Source: Bedellia somnulentella (taxonomy: Eukaryota > Arthropoda > Insecta > Lepidoptera > Bedelliidae). Taken from it: a DNA stretch of 64,000 bases. The DNA lies in assembly GCA_963576735.1 (NCBI GenBank), contig OY755170.1, positions 18,026,875 to 18,090,874 on the forward strand. Reading direction: 5' to 3'. Under the pieces are notes generated by a model. That model did not search any database and was not told the DNA's origin. It worked only from the letters and a program-made list of their open reading frames with translations. Of the stretch, positions 1 through 12,164 are shown one piece after another. The stretch's first letter is position 1. Each line of letters begins with the position of its first letter. Position numbers and translations under genes: made by a program.

Positions 1-60
1 GGGATTTGAACCCGCTTGAGATCTTATCCACTTAAGTATAGTTATTAGCTATCACGGTTT
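1..60 (-). repeat. tRNA-derived SINE head fragment (SINE-1 related)
   Basis: Read on the minus strand the segment begins AACCGTGATAGC, as the complete SINE-1 copies do (see 50634-50996), and contains a perfect pol III B-box-like GGTTCAAATCC. The window edge cuts it, so the rest of the element cannot be seen. Confidence 0.55.
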
Positions 61-1205
61 TTAAGTACTTATATTTTAAATTTATTTAATCATTATTTAT
101 AACACTCTAATGGAAAAACTATTAAGGTATTTCAAATGTGCAACCGATACGGATAAATTGTATTGTATTCATGACTAGAAGTCATTGGTTTTTCAGTATT
201 TTTAGATTCAATTTGAAAAATGGACGATATTGAAACCTGACTATTTATATTAAGAGGTGCCTTGTCAGAGATTGATTTTATTAAAAGAAAAAAAGAAACC
301 ATTTCTTAATTGGAAATTGACCTTTTTGTGCTTTGAGCCTTATAAGTATAAAGTTCATATTATTGTGAAACCAACTCGGCCGTATAATCAGAGTTTTATC
401 ATGCGTACAATGAAATTTAATATTATGAATTAAAAAAAACAAATTATTTATTAAATATTTTGTTCTCAACTATGCTTCGCAATTTAAAACACAGTTTTTT
501 GCAAGTGAGAGCAGGGCATACATCGGATGTTACCTAACTTAAAGCCTTTTTACCCGACAAGCGGGTTTTCCACGTATACCTACGGGGATTAGTTGAGCAT
601 GCTTTAGCTAACCTAACCCGTAGCATATGATCCAGTGTAGAGCGTCGAGCCGGTCGGCTAATACAGTTGGGTGGTCATGCATGAATATAAAGAAAGTTAC
701 CATTGCTTTAATTATTTTCGTGAGTTGCTTTTACAGTTGTGCGGACTGTTCGGATGCAAGCAGCGAAAACCATTTGAGAAGATTCTTATGAGACAGTAAA
801 TGGAGTATTACAAAATCAATACGCTAGTTAATCCGAATTTGGACAGTTTGGATATCATATTATTACTGGAAACATGAACTAACCGAGTTATTCACGTTAG
901 TACTTACTGACAATGGTGGTAGTTAAAGTTAATAAATAAACACGAACGATTGTCATTCTATAAAGTCGATATTTTTCTAGTGAATATAAATGGGCTAAGA
1001 ATTTGAAGTTGAGTATGAGTTCAGCGCAGCACTGAAACACTTCTCCGTAGTACCGTTCGTTTTGATCAACTTTGTTAAACTTAACTTCTAATTATTTGTA
1101 ATCGCAAAATAATTTATAGTAGACATCAATACCATTTATCTTACTTTTAATCTGGGAGAATAATAGGACAAACAAAATAATATTCGTCTAAGATGTTAAT
1201 TCATA
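61..1205. other. AT-rich stretch without a firm gene
   Basis: No conserved coding signal or complete repeat was recognised, apart from one short ORF with a signal-peptide-like start at 681-791, listed separately. Confidence 0.4.
681..791 (+). CDS. possible 36-aa secreted peptide or isolated first exon
   Basis: An ATG at 681 opens 36 codons ending in TGA at 789. The product starts MNIKKVTIALIIFVSCFYSC, a textbook signal peptide (two lysines, about 13 hydrophobic residues, small residues and Cys near the cleavage site), followed by a short polar tail ending LRRFL. I do not recognise it. It may be a real micro-peptide, a signal exon whose continuation is lost, or a chance ORF in AT-rich DNA. 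The upstream 100 bases are less AT-rich than the surroundings, which would suit a 5' UTR, but no TATA box is clear. Confidence 0.3.
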   Translation: MNIKKVTIALIIFVSCFYSCADCSDASSENHLRRFL

Positions 1206-1398
1206 TCTATATATAAAAGAAAGTCGTGTTAGTTACACTATTTATAACTCACGAACGAATCAACAGATTAATCAGAAAATTTATGGGGTAGTAGCTTGGA
1301 ACCAGGAAAAGGACATATATCATCCATCACGCTATCCTAGGGGGTAAGCAGTAAAAAATATTTAACACCATCCGTGCGGAGCCGGGGCGGACCACTAG
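1206..1398 (+). mobile_element. 193-bp non-autonomous Helitron
   Basis: The element starts TCTATATATAAAAGAAAGTC and ends with a GC-rich hairpin region (GTGCGGAGCCGGGGCGG) followed by CTAG. It lies between a host A (1205) and T (1399), the usual Helitron target. No Rep/helicase coding is present. Ends of this kind are common in lepidopteran Helitrons. Confidence 0.7.
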
Positions 1399-3177
1399 TA
1401 TTTTTATAATATCTGTTTACAAAATGTCAATGCTTGTGGTTTTTATGTTTCTACCGTAAAAACAAAAAAGCATGATTAAATATTTATTATTATCGGAGGT
1501 TATTCCGAAAAGGCCGCGCTTTATCAATAGTAACAAATATCTTATAGAAGCTTCATTTAACAAGTTACAATTTGGGACAGCGACCAACGACAGTGCATAT
1601 GAAAGTGATAGTGTTTGTCAAGCGCGCGATAATTGTACGCAAGACGTGATAAGACGTTCAAGCGAAGATTAATTGATGTTTGGTTTCAAAGGAATATTTA
1701 TAAATAGTTTAATTCGTTGATAGTCATTGTTTGTGTTTATCATAATAAAATTATTGTGACCTAAAGTGCGGTATACGATAATCGTGCTGGCCTAACTGCT
1801 TAAATTTATTATAGTTTGTGATTTAGCTTTAACAGTCATAAAACATGAACTCATGAAAGCCAATGTTTAGTAATACCAATAATTTAGTTTTAAACATATA
1901 TTTAGAACTATAGTATTTAATTTACCCATATTCATTGTTTTCGTTTTTGTTTATATTATTTTCAAGTTGATTAGAATTTTGAGTAGAATTTAAGTAAGAC
2001 GTCAATATAGTATTGGCTTCATATAATAGACGGACTGAACAGAAACTTAAAACGGGTAAGCTGAGTATTGGCCCATCTTGTCTGTGGAATATCTTTATTG
2101 CATTGCGTCCTCGGTGCCTTTTGTCCCTTTCTCTTTTAGTAAATTCACTCATTCTAAGAATTGCGGTAGAAAAACTACAATTTAAAGTCTTGAACTTGAT
2201 TAAAAGTTATTTTCATTATCTTATTGTAAATTATCAGCTTCTATTTTCATGCTTTGAATTAGAAAATATAATTAGTAAAAAGATTTATATTTCATCAATG
2301 AATAGCGAGAGAATGTGCAACGAAACTACTTAATAAAACAATTGCTGACATAACTGTCAAAAGGCGGAGCATCACTCAACTACAAAGTATATTGACGACC
2401 ACTTCTTACTCGGCCAATTCGATCAAGCCAATCTATAGTACCGGTTAGCTACAGCATATAACAATGTGGGCCAAGTGCTTGGTTAGCGCGTCTAGCAAAA
2501 GCATGAAACATTTGTCAGTAAAATGTTCAAGGCTTACATGACTATCTTCAATGAGAACTGCAATTTCATTCAAACAAAAGCTATTTATTTTGAGAAGGCG
2601 TATTGTCTTTACCAGGCCATTGTTCGAACGCTCGGACAATAAACCACTTTTTCATAACTTAAATGGTCCAAAAGATACTACATTGAGCTGTGAACTTGTG
2701 AGTCGTTATGACATGATTGGTATCAGTGAGATCTGTGTTGTTATCAGACAATCTCAAGATAATAATCGTGGCACACTGAGGAACCAAAGCTTTATATCAA
2801 CAAATTCAGAAATTAAGGCGGGTTGTCTGAGACAGTAACTAAATCAATCTGACCATATTTTTTTTTCAGGATAGTAATAAATTGACTCTATCGACTTGGT
2901 ATATTGAAAAAGCGTGTAAAATTATGACAATGTAAACACCTCGTCAAAAAAATCGTGTATTCTTGTCTGTCCGAGATGGCATCTTTATCTATATTGGTTA
3001 ACTATACGATATATAGTCACAACATTTTTATTACAAATTATTTGTTTCATATAATTATAATATTTAAAATAGTTATTACGAGAATTTACGAGGTATTTAC
3101 CAGTAACATCGTGGTATCGAAAAGTAGCTGATAGCACTAGTAATTGACAAGCAACTCTCACATGATAGTTTCATGAG
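1399..3177. other. unannotated AT-rich stretch
   Basis: Open frames here are short and show no motif I recognise; the longest, at 2551-2838, has no domain pattern. No repeat with both ends visible was found. Confidence 0.4.
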
Positions 3178-3180
3178 TTA

Positions 3181-3407
3181 GGCCTGAAACTGAGTTACGC
3201 GTGTGCCCGTCGCGGGTCTAGTCAGATTACGCTGGTGGCTTCGTAGTTGAATGGGGACTGACCACTAACGGTAATCCTCACACGCCGCGTCCATGCGTGT
3301 TTAGAAGAGCAGTCAATTTACATTGGTCAGTGCCTAATCAGCTATGAAGCGGCCAGCGTAATCTGACCTGACTCGTGACGGGCACACGCGTAACGCAGTT
3401 TCTGCCC
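3181..3407. mobile_element. 227-bp PIF/Harbinger-type MITE
   Basis: Long imperfect terminal inverted repeats of about 75 bp: the left end reads GGCCTGAAACTGAGTTACGC, and the right end in reverse complement GGGCAGAAACTGCGTTACGC. It is flanked by TTA at 3178-3180 and 3408-3410. A 3-bp TTA/TAA duplication is characteristic of PIF/Harbinger elements. No transposase is encoded. Confidence 0.72.
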
Positions 3408-3410
3408 TTA

Positions 3411-5903
3411 GTCCTACTGTACCCACGAGATCGCAAACGGCTAGGTAAATTGTGAGTGTATATATTCTAATATACACACTACCACATCCTAACACACATT
3501 ACACACACCACACACAATTATCATTCAAGTATCATTATTATAAAATTTTATTCTTTTATCAATTGTTTAGCATTTATATATATATAAGATTTTTTTCTTT
3601 TTCTGTTGTTATTCATTTTGTCTTTAGATAGTTTTTTTTTTTTTTTCTTTTGCATTGACTGAGTGTGTATCTTATTTTAACTTGTGATCATCTGTTATTG
3701 GCCTTATTTACTGTACTGTTTTAACCTACTATATAATATGTGTTGCTGTTGATGATCCTTGTATAATAAATAAATAAAAACTCGGTTACTAACTGACTCT
3801 TGCTATAACTGCTTAGTAAGATTATTTAATATCCTGTAGTTCTAATTAGCATGATTAGAATAATATCATAAAGAGCTTTTAGAAATAAATAATATTTTCT
3901 TATTCATATTTTTTAAAACTGATGTAATAAATAGGAAGAAATGGCTTCCTCACTCATGTGGTATTTAATCAGACATGCCTTTTCTATCATTAGAGAATTT
4001 AGGAAGTATATTACTTAAAAGGAGACTTGTAATAATTTTACAAATAGACTATTAAGAGGAGTTATGCTATAGTTGACTGTAAAAGAAATTCTGATCAACC
4101 ATAACAGAATTATAATTTTATTAGTCATGATCATGATGTAGGATATTAGTTCCACCAGCATTATGGTGAATTAAAAGTAACTCAAGCGCTATTTGTAGTA
4201 GGAATAACCAAAATCTCTGAATAATATATAAATAATAATTAAAGTAACAAAAATGGATATCACAGTGTGGCTCTAGAATAAATTAACTTAATTTTTCAAC
4301 AGTTAACTATGTTGGTCACATAGTAAAATCTTTAAAACAGCCCTTTCTATTGTCCTTAGAGTAACTTTGGTCTTCATTGTGATGCTCAATGACAGAGGCA
4401 ACATCTCCAAGCCAATGTTCATAGCCAGTATCACACATTGGTCATATCTGGCTTTCCCTTACTGAGGTTTAGACCAAAGTATACATAATATTAAAAAAAT
4501 ACTAGTGGACTCTTTCAAATTTATTCCAGGGGTGACAGAGGTACTACTTCTTTTGAACATTCAGAGTACAGCATATCTCTACATTGTGTAGTATAATTGA
4601 AGCAGTCTCCTAACTTGAGAATGTGGATGGAAATGTCTGTAGAAGACAAACATGTAAGATTCATAAATCAACTATATAGTATTTTCTCATATAGAAAGGT
4701 TACTAAAGTGCAAACCATAGAAGGAAATGTATAATAGATTGCTCATAAGGTTTGGAAGGATCATGCAGAGTAAGCAAAGTATATGTATGTTTGACTGGAG
4801 AAAGAAGCATAGGTGACAGTCTGATTGGGCAATATCTTTTGTATGAGCTGTGAGTTTTTGATTTAACGAATGTATTTATTCAAGTTTAGTAAATGGTTAA
4901 TGGAAACAATATTGATTCATAAAATGAACAATAAAACAATCTACTGTTGTTTTAAGGTAGGAGAGATGGATAGTTGTAATGATCATAGTACAATTATCAA
5001 AATTGGTGTAAAATTATGAAATTTGTTTGCCATTTCCTAATAAATGTTGTAAATATCACAAAAATCTCACCTAACGCCTGCTATGAGTTTTAAATATTTG
5101 ATTAACCTGCTCTTTCTGAAACTCTATTCTCTATTATTAAGGTGTTTCAGAGTACAGTGTTGAGACCAGTTTTACAAAATATGTTCAAAATTTACCTACA
5201 ACAAAAAGCAAGCAATATTATTAACACACATGTAGATGAAACTGCTTTGATAGTAAGTAACAAATTTACTTAGCTTGATGGTAGCAAATGAAATAAAATT
5301 GGTGCATGTTTAGTAGAAAGAGAACTGTTCTAATCAGATACTAAGTGAAGTGGTAGTTGTTGATCTACAACCAGCTTGGTCTTAAGCTAACAAACTGGAA
5401 TATATATTTTCTTATGGCGTAATCTAATAATAAATTATTTAAATTGAATCAGACATGCATTTTATGAAATTAATGAAGTTTTTAATGAAAGCTATGGTAT
5501 AAGATTTATTATTTATGGTTATAAAACATAAATGCCGTCAGTCAGTCAAAAGTCACTATATTTGAGATTAAGATGGATGTAGACATCAGTATTGGTCACT
5601 GAGGCTAAGATTGACTTGTACCCTTATATGAATAGTTAAAATAGCATTAGACCAAACCAGCTTCTAGATAATAATGAAGATCAACAATTAACTATTACCA
5701 AGTTTTACATTAGAGCAGGTCTGATCAGATACATTAAACGAGCTTGTCAAGCTTATCATAAACTTACAGTTTCTCTATTTATCTATCTAAACAAGGGTTT
5801 CTTGTATCTCAATTGATTGATGCAACATGGGTGAAAAAGTTAAAATTTTGAATAACAGCATCTTTTACATAGGTAACTAGAAAACATTTTTTATTATTAT
5901 TTT
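3411..5903. other. AT-rich non-coding stretch with a LINE-like 3' tail
   Basis: A low-complexity run (CA-rich at about 3470-3525, poly-T at 3570-3650) ends in ATAAATAAATAAA near 3768-3780, like the 3' end of a retroposon. The remainder to 5903 shows no gene or bounded repeat. Confidence 0.35.
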
Positions 5904-7272
5904 GGCATGACTTTTAGTTCCTCGCCTCTCCCATGGCCGAAAAATAAAATATATATTTTAAATGGGAGAGGCGGTACTCCCCGACAAAAGCACAGTCGGT
6001 CGGGGTCAGGGAGTCAGGTTCAAGAACCGACGGACGATCCGAGCCGTATCGAGCAGCACCGCTTTCTGCATTTGTGCTGGAACCGACACGCCACAGAAAT
6101 CCAACCGCCTCAAGTTGGTCGCGAGGCTGGTTGGAATTAACCCGTTCGCGGACAAAACAATTGGGATTATTTCTGTCGAAGTCACACCCCACATGTCGGT
6201 GATCTCGTGAGCCAGATCGAGATATTTCCGACGCTTCTCGGTTTCGGCTTTCACGAGACCCTCGTCATGAGGGATAGTGACATCCACTAGAAATACCCTC
6301 GACTGCGACCGATCCCATACCACGATATCAGGCTTATTCGCTAGAATAGTCCTGTCCGTGATAACGGATCGGTCCCAATAGATTTTGGCACGGTCGTTTT
6401 CTAGGATTGGCTCCGGCAGATACTTGTAATACGGCAGCCTCTGTTGCAAGAGTCCGTATTTCAGAGCGAGCTCCTGATGCAGGATTTTGGCTGCTTGGTT
6501 GTGTCTGTGCAAGTACTCAGTGTTAGCAAGAGCCGAACAACCGGAAATAACATGCCTAAGCGACTCTCCGGGACGGCCACATGCTCGACAAACGTCTGTG
6601 GTACCGTCCTTTAGGATGTATTTCCGATAGTTCCGCGTCTTGATAACCTGGTCCTGTATTGCACAGACAAAACCTTCGGTTTCCCCAAAGAGGTCCCCGA
6701 AACGCAGCCAATGCAGGGAGGCTTTACGGTCCACGAAAGGTTCGTGAAGTACCTTGTAAAACCTCCCGTGCAGCTCCTTCTCTTTCCATACGGACTCCCG
6801 ATCAGAGGTGCTAAGTACCTCCGGGGTTCGCCAATCCTGTGAGGCCAACGATAAGGGAGTCAGTCCTTTATCACTAGCGACCACCTCTCCCCGAATACTA
6901 TCATCCGTCATCGTCAAAAAATAGTTTCTGAGGTTGCATACCTCAAGGTTGTGCATGGTTTTGGCACTCAAGAGGCCTCGACCACCACACTTCCGCGGGA
7001 TATACAATCTCATAACCGACGACCTCGGATGATGCATTCGATGAGAGGTCATCATCGTGCGGACTCGTCTGTCCAGAGCGTCGAGTTCGGTCTGAGTCCA
7101 TCTGAGCACGCCAAATGTGTACATCAGTACAGGCATGACCCAGGAGTTAATGGCTCGGATTTTATTAACGCCACAAGTAGCTATTAAGCACACTTTTCAG
7201 GCGTTCACAAAACTCCTCGCAAACACCCTGTTTCACGTCTGCCACCTTCACACCGATGGTCTGTGACATGCC
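5904..7272 (-). mobile_element. R4/Dong-like non-LTR retrotransposon, 5'-truncated copy 1
   Basis: This is a 3' fragment of a site-specific LINE on the minus strand. Its 3' end abuts ATT/TAA repeats (5891-5903) and its truncated 5' end also abuts ATTATTACTATTATT (7273 onward), matching the known preference of Dong elements for TAA microsatellites. It is nearly identical over its length to the copy at 48303-49766. The reverse-transcriptase palm is missing. Confidence 0.75.
6006..7193 (-). pseudogene. LINE ORF C-terminal part: zinc knuckle and restriction-like endonuclease
   Basis: About 390 codons are open. After the RT thumb region (LYIPRKCGGRGL) comes a CCHC knuckle, CRACGRPGESLRHVISGC, then the PD-(D/E)XK-type endonuclease core KPDIVVWD followed by FLVDVTIP. 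In R2/R4-type elements this nuclease nicks the target DNA. Compared with copy 2 this copy lacks two bases near 7173, so the first few codons are out of frame. It carries five extra bases near 6055 and so ends RRFLNLTP, probably the ancestral C-terminus. Without an RT domain it cannot be active. Confidence 0.75.
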
Positions 7273-7780
7273 ATTATTACTATTATTTTGTTTTCATTAT
7301 GCATTTTAGCATTGCCTTATCAGTGTTATATAAAAAATAACTTTATGATACAGAAAAAAAACAACAGAGGCATGAAAATTATGTTAAATGAAAAAACAAA
7401 ATTAGTTCCTAGTTTAAAGTCACCAACTTAAGTCCTTTAAGTCGTCAAAATTAAATTTCAAAAGGAAATGGTCCAAAATCACAATTCCAACTATATTCTT
7501 AAAAATATTTATATTTTCTTAGAACATAGATATGATTCAGGCTCTATTTTGAAGGTTTTCTTTAGTCATTGATTTGTAAAATATTGTTAGACTAATAATA
7601 AAAATGTGAAATAAACATTCAACTAGATTTATTAAACGCGAGAGAGAGGTGACAGGATGATCATATAGAATGAACTATTGAAAAGGAAATTGTATGAATC
7701 TTTTAAGATATATGCCAAAAGTATTTTATTCTTTACTAAATATATTCACAATGACTAGAAGACTCATATTAAATACTAAA
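7273..7780. other. AT-rich spacer
   Basis: TAA-type repeat at its left end, then AT-rich sequence with no recognised gene or bounded repeat. Confidence 0.4.
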
Positions 7781-7785
7781 GGGTA

Positions 7786-7908
7786 TGTGGCGACCGCTAG
7801 ACGGCGAACTCACTTGCATACTAGCAGCGTCATAAAAAATCATACATTGCCGTATCGAAATGTTTCTCTAGCTAAACATAAATACAAATTCTAAGTTGGT
7901 ACACAGCA
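7786..7908 (+). repeat. TRIM left terminal direct repeat
   Basis: 123-bp direct repeat with TG...CA ends, partner of 8118-8240. Confidence 0.7.
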
Positions 7909-8117
7909 GGCAGCAGTACCCACATCTTATACTCCTCGCTTACCTTACCAAACTACTCTACTCATCCTAACGAGCATCTACTGGTACGCTACTCTGCCTC
8001 ACTGCTCACACTGCACTCTACTCTACACGAACTCGCTCGCACACTAGTCCCTCTCTACTATTGGTAACAGGTACCTCCTAGCTCTTCGATAACGTCTATC
8101 GACTAGGAGGGGAGTAC

Positions 8118-8240
8118 TGTGGCGACCGCTAGACGGCGAACTCACTCACATACTAGCAGCGTCATAAAAAAACGTACATCGCGGTATCGAAATGTTTCTC
8201 TAGCTAAACATAAATACAAATTCTAAGTTGGTACACAGCA
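8118..8240 (+). repeat. TRIM right terminal direct repeat
   Basis: 123-bp direct repeat, preceded by the polypurine tract at about 8104-8116. Confidence 0.7.
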
Positions 8241-8245
8241 GGGTG

Positions 8246-11200
8246 TACTGGCCAGTATATCTTTGCTGTTCCCACAGGTAGTTAATTCGCATTGCAAATA
8301 TGTTTCACTTTATTTATTGCCCCATGATGGTTATTAAATTTTCAACAATGCACATCATATTCTTTCTCGTTGTTAGTCAAATATACAAGAAGTTGTAGTA
8401 TTTGAACACAGTTTTTGGTCCACAAATATTTAAGAGACCCATTTTAATATATCACCTAGTTTTCAATGTTTAACTACTTTATTGAACTTGGAAGTTCAGC
8501 AGAATATCTCACCATTCAAAACAATTGAAGAAAACTCCAATAGAAATGTTTAAGCTTGAAGAAAACTTTAGTAAACTTATAGTGTTGACACCAAACAATC
8601 GCATCGCCGCTACACTAATTGCCAAAATAGAAAAACCAACATTACGTAAAAATACGATTGTGATTAAATAAATACATTGAAAAAGGATACGGTCCCGGCC
8701 CACGTTGATTCGGTGCCAAAGGCACCTGATTCCCGTTGTTGCTCATTCTCTAGGCACCATAGGTCTTGGGACACGTACACCACTCTAGGTGGCACGTAAG
8801 TTTGCCCTAACTGATTGTAGGACACATCCGGCACGTAGATGATACACCGATGTCAGATTGACAAGTCACCATTAATTTAAACAGGAATGAAACGTTTCTA
8901 TTATGAACATTGTAAGACACTCACGAAATCACAATACATGTTTCTTTAACGAATTATACTTATCGTATTAGCTAGTCATTAAACAAACGACAGTACAAAA
9001 TGGCGGATGTTAACCAATAAACAAACGTGACAATCACTGTTAGGTTCAATGTTAGATTGAAAACTACAATTTTTTTTCAAGTTTTCGGAGCTTCTAAATA
9101 AAGTTAAATAAATCAAAAAATAATTATATGTATTTTACATATAAACCTATATCATGATTTAAAATTGTAACTGTCATTCGATAGTTCACTACACTTTCTT
9201 GGAAGGTGAGACATGGGACTTTTCTTCTTCAAATTAATTTAACTTCAGTTCAGTTCAATCAAGCACGTCACGTCATTCACTGGATTGTCTTGCTTTGCTT
9301 TGCTCTCGTCCTCAGACTCTCGTCTTACTATGTAATAATAGTCTGCGCTGCGCTGCGACTAATGTTGCCAGGAATATTTTACCTTTGCGCTTCACTCACT
9401 GAATCGCTCAACACTGAGTTGATGTCACGCTCTGCATCGCAGCTAAGTAGGTACCATGTAGGTACAGTCCGGTCACAGTTATTTTACCTCTGGCCTTAAG
9501 ACATATTTTCTGGCGCTTCTTTGAATCCTTATCGGCATGATACACCTTATAATAATATCTAAAGCAGTTAAAAAAGCAAAGAACACTACGGAGCACTAGA
9601 CATAGACACTTCACAGCAAGTAATGCTAACTTAACATAAAAATAATGTGAATGGTCTCTATACGTCTCTATAGGATAGGACTTATCTATCTTAACAGAAT
9701 AAGCACTCACAATAATAAATGCTTGGGAAAATTGATATATTATACCTAGCAATATATCCTATAATCTATTGAACCAATAATTCACACTGCTTACCCCCTA
9801 CAATATAATTAGCCTAGATCTCGTTTTAAAACATAACCTTTTTATATTTTAAATTGTTAAGACATCAAACTTAAAATCTTTGCCTATGGAATACTTATCT
9901 AAAATATTGTAATTTTCATAATAATTAATACATAAAAAGTGTCGTACCTAGATCAAACTGAGAAAGTATGGTGAGTTTCTTAGCCTAAGCTTAAATAAAA
10001 TAAAAAACTAATGGTCAAATGGTCAAATCTTGGTCAAATCCTTAGAGCGAATACAACTAGAGAGATAAAGAATACGTCACGACGAGCAAGAAAAGGATAG
10101 CTAATTATAAAACTCTTAAAGATAGAAAGAGCTAGTACTGTGATTTTTTGTCCCTTACGGTGTAACCTGGTTTTTCGATTGTGGCAAACTGTCCAATGTG
10201 ACAGTTTGCCACGATCTTGTCAAAGAAATAATAAACGCTTTGTTTACTTCATCGATTTTAGATAATATTGTGCAAATACGTGGAACAAATCATATTTTGG
10301 ACTTTTAGGAAGTAAGCTTGTTTACGGCAGAGACCTTGTTTATGTGATCGTGCTTTAAAAATGGGTAAATAAAAAGTTTTGGGCTGCAGTTATCGAAGCG
10401 AGTAAAAAGCCCCAGATGAATCACTTCGCAGTGGCGTATCAAAGAAAACTCGGAGTATATTTACAGTTTATGAACCTTATTAGATTTACAATAGAAGATA
10501 TGCTGTGATTTATACGTTTTACCTGTGTTTTTGATTTAATTCTAAACATAACCTTCAACAACAAAAAACAACGGTGTTGCCCACTTCAAAATCTCAATAA
10601 TCCTATAGAAGTAAGAATTCATCATGTGAATAATATAATTACTATGAACAAGGAAAGTGTTCGGAACTAATTAAAAAAAATATTGTTTAAAAGACAGTAA
10701 CTTTGATTGTTGATTTAAACTATGTTTAATTTGACTAAGGTAACGTGTATTAAATTATAATTAATATTTGATTTCAAGAGTTGTTTTATTTTAACAAAAA
10801 TATTATTTATCTATTACCCTATTCGAATGATTTTTAAACTACGTTTTATTCCCACCGAGTAGCCATGGAACAGATTTTGGTGGTACTCGTTGGAAAAAAA
10901 ACACAAAAATCTGGTGATAGTTGTCTATTTATTGATTAGTCATTGTTAGTAGGTGTGTGTTGTATTTAAGTTTATTGTTTGCTCATAATTTATCTATTTC
11001 TAAACTTATTATTTGAGGATATTAGCCATATATGTTCGGTAACAATATATGTTTGTCGTTATTGAAAGCATGAGAAAAGCCTTACCAAATTACCACAAGC
11101 GAGGCAAAATTGTTTTTGTGTCAACACCGATTGTGCGAAGGAGAGACATATCTCGCTATAGGTAGTTGGTCTGAGGTCAAATTACTCAAATCAGCTCAAA

Positions 11201-11423
11201 TCACAAGATGTTTTTTTATTTCAGCTGAGGCTTAGAACCTCACTATACTTTATCAGTTTGGTTTAAGTGCGACACTTTTTATGTATTAATTATTTTGAAA
11301 ATTACAATATTTTAGATAAGTAATCTTGTTTGATGTCTTTTATCAATTTAAAACATAAAAGGTTACGTTATAAAAACGAGGTCTAGGCCAATTCCAAATA
11401 TTTAATATATCTGCCCGGCTAGT
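8246..11423. other. long stretch without a recognised gene
   Basis: Mostly AT-rich. It holds a less AT-rich patch at about 8690-8860 with an unassigned open frame (see findings) and a 17-bp-stem hairpin at 10177-10216. No exon chain or bounded transposon was found. Confidence 0.4.
10177..10216. repeat. hairpin, 17-bp arms
   Basis: GATTGTGGCAAACTGTC and its near-perfect reverse complement (one mismatch, pairable as G-U) are separated by CAATGT. Probably a transposon relic. Confidence 0.5.
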
Positions 11424-11714
11424 ACGAGCGGTGTTTAAACTAGTTATCGCGTGGGATAAAGCAGCCATCTCTTACGCACTTACTTAGTATCGTGTACTGC
11501 CATCTCATTCTAACCGTTATCGAGTCGATAAAATAGCGTTCGTGCTTGCTCTCAAGGGCAAACGCCGCTAGTTTAAACACCGCTCGTGCTTGCCGTGCTG
11601 GAGGTCCAGCTCGAGCGCTATTTTATCGTCACGATATCAGTTAGAATGAAATGACAGTATACGATACTAAGTAAGTTCGAAAGAGATGGCTGTTTTATAC
11701 AACGCGAAATCTAG
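11424..11714. mobile_element. fold-back element with nested inverted repeats
   Basis: Arms of about 100 bp (11440-11538 and 11615-11714) are imperfect reverse complements; both ends read CTAG followed by an AT-rich TCGCGT motif. A second, perfect 20-bp inverted repeat, ACGAGCGGTGTTTAAACTAG, lies at 11424-11443 and, inverted, at 11568-11587, offset from the first. A diverged partial copy lies at 62824-63080. No coding. Confidence 0.6.
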
Positions 11715-11949
11715 ATAAAAGGTCGCTCGATCTAGCTAACCTGCACAGACTATACTATGCTGAACAATGAGTGAGATTCATAGGCGATGTTGTACGATTT
11801 CAGCGATGCAGGGGTGGGGGTTTATTTTAAAACATAAATGTTTTACAAATTTAATTCATTAGCGGCGTCGGCTTATGAAACCCCTTCCCCATATTTTTAA
11901 ATGGATATGAAAATGTTGATTCCATACAAAAATAACTTTGGGATAAACA

Positions 11950-12054
11950 GTAGTGTGTAACAGTGTCATAGTGTCTCGCTTTCGGTGCGGGTATTATGCG
12001 AACTAGATGTATAAAATTGTGTCTACGCGGATATAGTCGCGGGCAAAAAGCTAG
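11950..12054 (+). mobile_element. Helitron-like 3' end
   Basis: The sequence CGGATATAGTCGCGGGC, then AAAAAG and CTAG followed by T, resembles the 3' terminus of lepidopteran Helitrons. The 5' end was not located, so the left limit is arbitrary. Confidence 0.35.
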
Positions 12055-12164
12055 TAAATAATAAATTATTTATTATAAATCCAGTGATGTACCGTAACAT
12101 ACCGCGTAGAGTAGGCTTAGGCTTACACTAGGCATTTACTAATAGTATAAGATCCCGCTACTAA

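Larger units (their letters stand above)
7786..8240 (+). mobile_element. TRIM-like miniature LTR element (455 bp)
   Basis: Two direct repeats of exactly 123 bp (7786-7908 and 8118-8240), each starting TGTGGCGACC and ending ACACAGCA, flank a 209-bp internal region that codes for nothing. A purine-rich tract, AGGAGGGGAGTA, lies immediately before the right repeat, as a polypurine tract should. Flanks are GGGTA (7781-7785) and GGGTG (8241-8245), a 5-bp target duplication with one mismatch. The repeats differ at a few positions, so the insertion is not very recent. Confidence 0.72.

Noticed and set aside
2445..2838. Overlapping ORFs on both strands
   Set aside because: No recognisable motif in either, as expected by chance.
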